Positions 5,566-10,472 of a DNA stretch of 10,472 bases are shown piece after piece. The notes below the pieces were generated by a model, which saw only the letters and a list, made by a program, of their open reading frames with translations, was not told the DNA's origin and made no database searches. The position numbers and the translations under genes were made by a program. Positions within the stretch are counted from its first letter, which is position 1. Each line of letters begins with the position of its first letter. This stretch comes from an uncultured Eubacteriales bacterium (GTDB taxonomy: Bacteria > Bacillota > Clostridia > Oscillospirales > CAG-272): assembly GCA_934402395.1 (NCBI GenBank), contig CAKRTQ010000028.1:1-10472 (forward strand), in the 5' to 3' direction.

Positions 5566-7572
5566 TCAAAGGTCAATGATCACCGGTATCACCATAGGAT
5601 CGCGTCCGGTACGTGACGAAAGACACTTTGCCACCTCGCGGCGGACACGCTCCTTCATCGTTTCGATATCCGGTTTACGCTGAGAAAGTCCGTTCTGTAT
5701 CTCCTCCGCCGCCGCTTTTTTGGCTTCGTAAAGAAGCTCCTCGGACTCGGGAACATACACAAAACCGCGTGACACTATCTCAGGAGGCGTCAGAAGCAGT
5801 CTGGAAGCCACGTCGACAGAAGCAAACACAACAACCATACCATCCTGTGAGAGATGCTGACGGTCGCGCAGAACGGCTCTGCCGACATCTCCCACGCCGT
5901 AGCCGTCGATAAGCACTTTACCGGACGGGACGGGTACGCCCCATGCGGCACTGTTTCTGCCGATCTCAAGCACCTTGCCAATATCGGAAACGAATATCCG
6001 GTCAGCGGGAACGCCTGCAAAAAGCGCGAGATCGCGGTTGGCTGCCAGATGACGGTATTCGCCGTGTATCGGCATATAGTATTTCGGCTTGAGAAGCATC
6101 ATAAGGAGCTTTATTTCCTCGGCGCAGGCGTGTCCGGATGCGTGCACCCCGAAGAATACCGAATCGGTTATGACCTTTATACCGGCGCGTGAAAGCTCGT
6201 TGATTATCCTGCCGATGAATTTTTCATTTCCGGGTATCGCACTTGAGGAAAGCACCACAAGATCGGAGGTGGTCAATGTGACCTGCGCGTGATCACCGTA
6301 TGCCATGCGGTAAAGAGCCGACATCGGTTCCCCCTGGCTCCCTGTGGTGATCAGCGTGAGGTCGCCCGGACGAAATCTTTTTATATCTCCGATATCGACC
6401 AGTGTGCCCTCGGGAAAATGCATATATCCGAGCTCGCAAGCCGCGCTCACCACGTTCAGCATACTGCGTCCCGTAAGTGCGACACGTCTGCCGTGCGCTA
6501 TCGAGATATCTATTATCTGCTGCACACGGTGAACATTTGACGAAAATGTCGCTATGACGATACGCTTGTCCGGATTGGCGGTAAACAGATTTTCCAGTGC
6601 GCCGCCCACGCTTCTCTCCGACGGAGTAAATCCCGACCTCTCGGCATTGGTAGACTCGCACATCAGAAGCTTTACGCCTTTTTTACCGAGCTCGCCGAAT
6701 CGGGTGAGATCCATCATTTCGCCCTCAATGGGTGTCACATCAAGCTTAAAGTCGCCCGAATGCACGATAACACCGCGCGGAGTTGACAGCGCAATAGCGC
6801 AGGAGTCTGCTATCGAATGATTGACATGGATGAATTCGGCTTCAAAAACGCCAAGGCGCACCTTGTCTCCCGCCTTCACCGTGTTGAGCTGCGGTTTGAA
6901 ATCAAGCCTGTGCTCAGAGAGCTTGTTTTTGATTATTCCTATCGTGAGCGCGGTCCCCCATATCGGCACGTTGAGCTGTTTGAGAACATACGGCACTGCG
7001 CCTATATGGTCCTCGTGTCCGTGAGTGAGTAATATGCCGCGCACCTTCTCGCGGTTTGAGGTAAGATATGTTATGTCCGGAATAACAAGATCGATACCGG
7101 GCATATCCTCCTCAGGGAATCCCATTCCGCAGTCAATGACCACAATGTCCTGACCGAATTCGATCGCCGTCATATTCTTTCCGATCTCGCCGAGTCCTCC
7201 AAGTGGAATTATGCGCAGCTTAAGCTCGCTTTTGCGTTCCCGGTTATCGGCTGCCGACGCACTTTTTGACAATGTGCGGCGTTTGGACGACGACTGTACC
7301 GCCGTGTTCTTCTCGGCATCTGTGGACGGATATGAGCCGTCCGGGGAAATATCCGGGAAGTCAAACAGAGTTGACCTGGCGGATTTCTGACGCGCTCTGC
7401 GTTCATTCTTGTCCGCGCCGGCTTTTTGCCCCTTGCCTGAAGTTCCTCCCGCCTGACGCCGCGAGGTTTGCGCCGGATCTTTCTTCCTCTTACCGCGCTG
7501 CGCAGCCGGAGCTGCTGACGGCATGCCGTCCTGACTCAAAGCATCATTTGTTTTTTTCTTTTTTTCTGCCAT
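5566..7572 (-). CDS. rnj: Ribonuclease J (metallo-beta-lactamase/beta-CASP) with long basic N-terminal extension
   Basis: RNase J is the 5'-3' exo- and endoribonuclease of Firmicutes that matures and degrades mRNA and rRNA in the cytoplasm. The 668-residue protein has the metallo-beta-lactamase signature HGHEDH at 184-189, with further metal ligands in the NHS...D and HSGD segments near 252-256 and 271-274. The beta-CASP motifs HASGH (477-481) and PIHGEYRH (501-508) and the C-terminal domain follow. The core begins near residue 117, so about 115 residues of Lys/Arg/Ala/Ser-rich, probably disordered sequence precede it; the usual length is about 555. I chose ATG 7572 because the protein then starts MAEKKKK and an AAAGGA lies upstream, although 15 nt away. 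An alternative ATG at 7662 would add 30 residues but has no good ribosome site. Expression is from a consensus promoter overlapping the end of the upstream gene. Confidence 0.95.
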   Translation of the reverse strand: MAEKKKKTNDALSQDGMPSAAPAAQRGKRKKDPAQTSRRQAGGTSGKGQKAGADKNERRARQKSARSTLFDFPDISPDGSYPSTDAEKNTAVQSSSKRRTLSKSASAADNRERKSELKLRIIPLGGLGEIGKNMTAIEFGQDIVVIDCGMGFPEEDMPGIDLVIPDITYLTSNREKVRGILLTHGHEDHIGAVPYVLKQLNVPIWGTALTIGIIKNKLSEHRLDFKPQLNTVKAGDKVRLGVFEAEFIHVNHSIADSCAIALSTPRGVIVHSGDFKLDVTPIEGEMMDLTRFGELGKKGVKLLMCESTNAERSGFTPSERSVGGALENLFTANPDKRIVIATFSSNVHRVQQIIDISIAHGRRVALTGRSMLNVVSAACELGYMHFPEGTLVDIGDIKRFRPGDLTLITTGSQGEPMSALYRMAYGDHAQVTLTTSDLVVLSSSAIPGNEKFIGRIINELSRAGIKVITDSVFFGVHASGHACAEEIKLLMMLLKPKYYMPIHGEYRHLAANRDLALFAGVPADRIFVSDIGKVLEIGRNSAAWGVPVPSGKVLIDGYGVGDVGRAVLRDRQHLSQDGMVVVFASVDVASRLLLTPPEIVSRGFVYVPESEELLYEAKKAAAEEIQNGLSQRKPDIETMKERVRREVAKCLSSRTGRDPMVIPVIIDL

Positions 7573-7868
7573 AAAATGATAGTTTGTTCCTTTCCGGGCG
7601 AATAATGCGGGCGCGCAAAAAAACACGGACTTACGGAAAGCCTCGATACCGACAGCTTTCATTCGCGCCCGACCGCATATTCGCTTCTTTATCTTTTTTA
7701 TATCTTTCTAATGCCGTGCAACTTCCGTGTCGCAGGGCAAAAAAATCATATTGGATCGTTTGTATCGGTTTCCGAAAATTTTTTCCCGGTTCCGTCCGGA
7801 TCTGATTCCGGCAACATCATCTTATCGCACGACACGCAAGTGCATCAGCAGTGCCGCTTCCATGTAAC
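7573..7868 (-). promoter_or_regulatory. Long 5' leader of the RNase J transcript
   Basis: About 296 nt separate the predicted start site from the RNase J ATG, with no convincing gene inside. On the minus strand, CGGGCGCG (7671-7664) and CGCGCCCG (7615-7608) can form a perfect 8-bp stem enclosing 48 nt, within which GAAAGC/GCTTTC makes a nested hairpin. A smaller CCGGA/TCCGG hairpin lies further upstream. The stem closes shortly before the ribosome site, so a role in translation or self-cleavage by RNase J is possible but only inferred. No known riboswitch class is recognised. Confidence 0.4.
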
Positions 7869-7874
7869 TGTATT

Positions 7875-7903
7875 ATTATATACTATTTTTTTCATTTTGT
7901 CAA
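7875..7903 (-). promoter_or_regulatory. Consensus sigma-A promoter of RNase J
   Basis: TTGACA (7903-7898) and TATAAT (7880-7875) on the minus strand match consensus exactly with the optimal 17-bp spacer. The -35 overlaps the TGA of the upstream small gene (7902-7900). Transcription should start near 7868. Confidence 0.85.
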
Positions 7904-8253
7904 GTGTTCGCCATCCGCCATATAGCAACGGCAATGGCGGCAACGGCGATTCCCGCAAAAAAACCGAGCAGAAACGCCAAAAAGCGATGCGTCAATTGTC
8001 TTTTGCGGCATTCACTATGACCGCTGCGTTCCTTCTGCCGTGTGACGACAACGCCTCGCCCGGCGCCGGCTGCAGCACGCAGACGCTCTGCGGCAGCAAC
8101 TATTTTTTCCGCCTCTGCCAGCATTTCGTTTTCAGCCGTCACACCGTCACCGCATTCCGAACGAAGAATAAAATACGCACACTCGAAAATTCCCTTCCCC
8201 GATTCCTTGAGATTTGGCAAAAATATTATTTGTCTTTTTGTTCCCTTTACCAT
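7900..8253 (-). CDS. Small C-terminally membrane-anchored protein, unknown function
   Basis: The 117-residue protein begins MVKGTKRQIIFLPN. A probable helix lies at about 40-62 (Ala/Glu-rich), followed by a basic stretch at 72-90 and a single hydrophobic segment at about 91-112 near the C-terminus. This suggests a tail-anchored topology with the N-terminal part in the cytoplasm. I do not recognise the family. The ATG at 8253 is chosen over a longer frame because GGGAG lies 7 nt upstream. The gene follows spmB after 71 nt on the same strand and probably belongs to the spmAB transcript, so a role in sporulation is possible by context only. Its stop codon lies inside the -35 of the RNase J promoter. 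Confidence 0.75.
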   Translation of the reverse strand: MVKGTKRQIIFLPNLKESGKGIFECAYFILRSECGDGVTAENEMLAEAEKIVAAAERLRAAAGAGRGVVVTRQKERSGHSECRKRQLTHRFLAFLLGFFAGIAVAAIAVAIWRMANT

Positions 8254-8324
8254 ATATCGTCTCCCGTTTTTTGCCGCACACAAATGCCGCTGCTGCTATT
8301 ATTTACCGTTTTTGTATGCAAAAT

Positions 8325-8864
8325 TCACCCAAACAGTATTCGAACAAGTAAGCATGACAAAAAAATGCACAATAGCATGACAAACAATGCGATCGGGTAT
8401 GTATGCCGGGTCCTGCGGATCCCGACGGATGAAAAGTACACAGCTGTTACATAGGCAAGAGTGTCCGAGCTTCCCATTATCACGGCGGCGCAGAGAGCGG
8501 AAAAACTATCGACGCCGTATTTTTCCGCAACTGATGCAAATACCGCTGTCGATGCACTGCCGGACACCGGACGCGTAATGAGCAGAGGCAGGATTTCCGC
8601 CGGAACTCCGGTCATGTCAGCTATCGGAGCGATAAGCCCGGCAATGAAATCTGCAAGCCCCGAGGCAGAAAAAAGAGATACGGTAACATTCAGCAAAACA
8701 AGCGTTGGCAACAGAGAAACGGCACTTTCAAAGCCTCGTTTAGCGCCCGATGTAAACGTACCGACACCATCGCCGCCGAGACGCGGAAACAGCATGATAA
8801 AAGCAGCGATCACTATCACGACCGGTATGGCAAGACCGGCAATCAGCTCCGTCATTTTAACCAT
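8325..8864 (-). CDS. spmB: Spore maturation protein B
   Basis: SpmB is an integral membrane protein of the nucleoside-recognition/gate family. Together with SpmA it is needed for full dehydration of the spore core in Bacillus subtilis. The 179-residue product (B. subtilis form about 178) has hydrophobic segments at about 6-26, 50-80, 88-110 and 155-178. It carries the conserved segments RPVSGSAS (98-105), GSSDT (131-135) and SVGIRRTRH (146-154). The start at ATG 8864 fits the family length. It overlaps the spmA stop by 8 bp (ATGGTTAA), which indicates translational coupling and explains the lack of a clear ribosome site. A longer frame starting with TTG at 8927 has no ribosome site. An ATG three codons further in is also possible. 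Confidence 0.93.
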   Translation of the reverse strand: MVKMTELIAGLAIPVVIVIAAFIMLFPRLGGDGVGTFTSGAKRGFESAVSLLPTLVLLNVTVSLFSASGLADFIAGLIAPIADMTGVPAEILPLLITRPVSGSASTAVFASVAEKYGVDSFSALCAAVIMGSSDTLAYVTAVYFSSVGIRRTRHTYPIALFVMLLCIFLSCLLVRILFG

Positions 8865-9495
8865 TGCCGATGCGCTGCCGTGCGCAGCGGCAAAACGAGA
8901 CTGCGCCTCTGTGCGCTCCCGCGGCAAAACGCGAAAGGAGGACCGCCGTCAGTGAACAAACAGCAGAGCAGATCCACACAGCAGGTACGACAAGAAAAGG
9001 CTGCGCCGCGCCGGCAGAACGCCTTATTGCACAGACAGTTGTCGGGATCAACGAGATCGACGATGTATTCAGCACCGCAAGTGTGATCATGTCATCGCTC
9101 GCCTCACCGCGCGGTATCCCAAGCACTCTTGCGCGTTCATCCAGTTTTTTCATTGCAGCAAGCGCATACGGAGTAGCGGCATTCCCGATACCGAGAATGT
9201 TAGCGCTTATGTTTGCAGATATTTCCTCAACGGCGCAACCGGCACGGGCTGCATCCGGAAAAATCAATCTGATAACCGGCATTATAAGATCGGTAAGCAA
9301 CCTCATAATGCCCGCACGACGTACAAGTTCCATGATACCGCACCAAAGGCACATAGAGCCGCACAGTGTAAGCGTAAGCGTTACAGCACCGGATGCACCG
9401 TCAAGAACTGCAGCTGATATCTCTGTTACCCTGCCTGCAACTATACCGTAAAAAACAGATGAAATACATATTAATGCCAGTATTACAGATAACAT
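8857..9495 (-). CDS. spmA: Spore maturation protein A
   Basis: SpmA is the partner of SpmB in spore core dehydration and is a polytopic membrane protein of the same gate family. The 212-residue product (B. subtilis form about 196) shows the conserved core N-I-L-G-I-G-N-A-A-T-P (about 99-109) followed by AAMKKLDE, and a second conserved stretch MITLAVLNTSSISLIPTT (136-153). Hydrophobic segments lie at about 3-20, 36-55, 66-80 and 165-190. A Cys/Arg-rich tail (195-212) is longer than usual. The start at 9495 has a GAAGGGA 12 nt upstream, a rather long gap. spmB overlaps its end, and the small anchored gene follows. dacB, which precedes spmA in B. subtilis, is absent; the region upstream is instead a divergent regulator. 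Confidence 0.93.
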   Translation of the reverse strand: MLSVILALICISSVFYGIVAGRVTEISAAVLDGASGAVTLTLTLCGSMCLWCGIMELVRRAGIMRLLTDLIMPVIRLIFPDAARAGCAVEEISANISANILGIGNAATPYALAAMKKLDERARVLGIPRGEASDDMITLAVLNTSSISLIPTTVCAIRRSAGAAQPFLVVPAVWICSAVCSLTAVLLSRFAAGAHRGAVSFCRCARQRIGNG

Positions 9496-9529
9496 TTATG
9501 CAGATTTTCCCTTCATTTGGGGGTATTTT

Positions 9530-9547
9530 CGACGCCAAAATGCGTCG
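9530..9547. repeat. Hairpin in the spmA-abrB intergenic region
   Basis: CGACGC (9530-9535) and GCGTCG (9542-9547) form a perfect 6-bp stem with a 6-nt loop, 35-52 nt before the spmA start. On the plus strand, T runs follow at 9561-9567 and 9570-9577, 13 nt beyond the stem. It might act as a weak terminator of antisense transcription or as part of the spmA leader. Confidence 0.35.
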
Positions 9548-9667
9548 TGTGAAAGGTGCGTTTTTTTAGTTTTTTTTCCATTGCTTATTAGATTAAACTA
9601 TCCATACATATGCTTCAATTGGTTTGGCGAACCATTAGATGGTGATTTTGTGCATTTGAAAATTAAG

Positions 9668-9695
9668 ATTGTATGAATTTTCGAACATATGAATG
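9668..9695 (-). promoter_or_regulatory. Candidate sigma-E-type promoter for spmA
   Basis: CATACAAT on the minus strand (9675-9668) equals the mother-cell sigma-E -10 consensus. A TTCATATG (9693-9686) upstream is -35-like, but the 10-bp spacing to it is shorter than usual. spmAB is sigma-E-dependent in B. subtilis, which makes the match plausible. It would give a leader of roughly 165 nt. Confidence 0.3.
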
Positions 9696-9724
9696 TAAAA
9701 GCAAATGTTCACTGTAGATGTTTG

Positions 9725-9753
9725 TTGACTTGCGTTGAAAAATGTTGTAAAAT
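9725..9753 (+). promoter_or_regulatory. Sigma-A promoter of the abrB-like gene
   Basis: TTGACT (9725-9730) and TAAAAT (9748-9753) are separated by 17 bp, with TG two bases before the -10. The start would be near 9760, a short leader before the ATG at 9788. Confidence 0.75.
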
Positions 9754-9787
9754 GCAATTACTTTAGGGAAAGAAGGTAACTCACAAA

Positions 9788-10033
9788 ATGAAATCAACAG
9801 GTATTGTCCGCAAGGTAGACGAACTCGGAAGAATAGTTCTTCCGATGGAACTTCGCAAAATGCTGGATCTGAATGTCAAGGATCCGGTGGAAATTTTCGT
9901 TGATGACGAAAGAATCATTCTCCAGAAATACTATCCTGCCTGCATCTTCTGCGGCGATGCCGATGACGTTGTATACTACAACGGCAAACGCATCTGTGCG
10001 AAGTGCCTCAACAATCTTAAGACCAAATATTGA
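9788..10033 (+). CDS. abrB: AbrB-family transition-state regulator with C-terminal cysteine ribbon
   Basis: The 81-residue protein is a swapped-hairpin AbrB/SpoVT-type DNA-binding regulator. The N-terminal domain (1-48) shows the family core STGIVRKVDELGRIVLP followed by MELRKML and a beta-strand EIFVDDERIILQ. The tail (50-81) has C52-x2-C55 and C70-x2-C73, a likely zinc ribbon. This short form is common in Clostridia, where AbrB homologues control the switch from growth to sporulation or solvent formation. AAGG lies 11 nt before the ATG. The gene is divergent from spmA, and its 292-bp shared upstream region carries its own sigma-A promoter and possible sporulation control elements. A strong terminator follows, so it is monocistronic. 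Whether it regulates spmAB is unknown. Confidence 0.92.
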   Translation: MKSTGIVRKVDELGRIVLPMELRKMLDLNVKDPVEIFVDDERIILQKYYPACIFCGDADDVVYYNGKRICAKCLNNLKTKY

Positions 10034-10111
10034 GCTTCTATCAGATTATATTTCTGACAGAGAACTTGTATGACTGCATACATAAATAATATATATTGCA
10101 GTTTGATCATC

Positions 10112-10145
10112 ACGAGGCTGTCCCGCTTAAGCGAGACAGCCTCGT
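10112..10145 (+). terminator. Strong intrinsic terminator after abrB
   Basis: A 34-nt near-perfect palindrome (ACGAGGCTGTC... centred on TTAA) has one non-matching pair in 17, and is followed by GTTTGTTTTA-type T-rich sequence. It lies about 80 nt after the abrB stop codon. Confidence 0.85.
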
Positions 10146-10472
10146 TTGTTTTATGCCATAAAAGCGCGAATTAGATTGTATGTATACTGATGAAACACAG
10201 CAGCTTTTTTCACAAAACAAGCAACCGTCCCTCAAGACGACGCGTCACCCAAAAAGCTCGCCGCTTTTGAGCATGCAAGGGCACCATTATTCACTGCCTC
10301 TGATTGCAGGCACGTGAGGTATCCGTCATGGCACGCAATGCTCCAACAAACAAAACAAAAAAGACTGCCGCGTTAGCACGACAGCCTTTTTGTAAGACTT
10401 AAATTGTCCATTGAAAACCGAACAAAGGAAAAGTAGAAAGCAAGAACTCAAGAACTCAAAATGAACCGTGTG
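10146..10472. other. Gene-free stretch; possible rRNA leader/spacer sequence at its right end
   Basis: I see no convincing coding region or recognised RNA gene in the 327 bases after the abrB terminator. A small hairpin, TGCCT/AGGCA, lies at about 10293-10310. From about 10409, TTGAAAACCGAACAAAGG followed by an A/G-rich stretch resembles the leader or 16S-23S spacer of Firmicutes rRNA operons. AAGAACTC occurs twice in tandem (10442-10449, 10450-10457). The window ends before this can be resolved. Confidence 0.3.
10358..10391 (-). terminator. Intrinsic terminator for a minus-strand transcript from beyond the right edge
   Basis: Read on the minus strand, 10391-10377 pairs with 10372-10358 over 15 positions (three of them G-U) around a CUAA loop, and T-rich sequence (TTTTTTGTTTTG) follows. 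On the plus strand the same three positions are A-C mismatches, so the hairpin suits a leftward transcript. It implies a minus-strand gene or RNA to the right of the window. Confidence 0.65.

Noticed and set aside
5554..5577. ATTGACC/GGTCAAT hairpin at the end of RNase J as a terminator
   Set aside because: Only a 7-bp AT-containing stem with a 10-nt loop and no U run after it; too weak to annotate.
7663..7868. Short reading frames in the RNase J leader as regulatory upstream ORFs
   Set aside because: Frames of 13-22 codons start with ATG but none has a convincing ribosome site or a telling codon pattern.
10180..10320. Possible small RNA (6S, SRP or RNase P type) in the gene-free right end
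   Set aside because: Only short hairpins are visible and none of the conserved motifs of these RNAs could be found.
1..10472. CRISPR array or multi-gene defence island
   Set aside because: No regularly spaced palindromic repeats, Cas motifs or known defence gene sets are present; the only candidate is the lone nucleotidyltransferase.

Overview
The window looks like a chromosomal stretch of an anaerobic, endospore-forming Clostridia member (Oscillospirales/Ruminococcaceae-like). The grounds are a spmA-spmB spore-maturation pair, a short AbrB-type regulator with a C-terminal CxxC...CxxC tail, an RNase J with a long basic N-terminus, and consensus sigma-A promoters. The lineage is inferred from gene content; no 16S sequence is present.

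Left part (1-2683) is the end of an integrated mobile element at a tRNA-Pro locus. It holds the C-terminal end of one tyrosine recombinase, a complete second tyrosine recombinase starting directly after its stop codon, and a convergent, AT-rich lone nucleotidyltransferase gene with a near-perfect promoter. Next comes an intact tRNA-Pro(UGG) with its own terminator and a probable promoter. Three GTGGTC repeats at exact 12-bp period overlap that promoter. Last is a second, decayed tRNA-Pro whose 5' half is canonical but whose 3' half no longer folds. A simple reading is that the element recombined into the host tRNA-Pro near its anticodon loop, broke it, and carries a divergent replacement copy. 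That copy has a rare matched change, A19 with U56, instead of the usual G19-C56.

Middle part (2760-7903) is core chromosome, all on the minus strand. In transcription order it holds RNase J (consensus promoter, about 300-nt leader), a membrane-anchored parvulin-type foldase (PrsA-like) and a multi-cysteine zinc-ribbon-like protein of unknown function. An in-frame stretch after the foldase stop codon encodes a CxxCxGxG motif.

Right part (7900-10472): spmA, spmB and a small C-terminally anchored protein form a minus-strand operon. It is divergent from an abrB-like regulator that has a good sigma-A promoter and a strong terminator. The last 440 bases hold no recognisable gene. They contain the regulator's terminator, a second terminator oriented for a minus-strand transcript entering from the right, and a short stretch resembling rRNA leader/spacer sequence.

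The most unusual material is the tRNA-Pro junction with its recombinases, repeats and lone nucleotidyltransferase. The rest is ordinary housekeeping and sporulation content.
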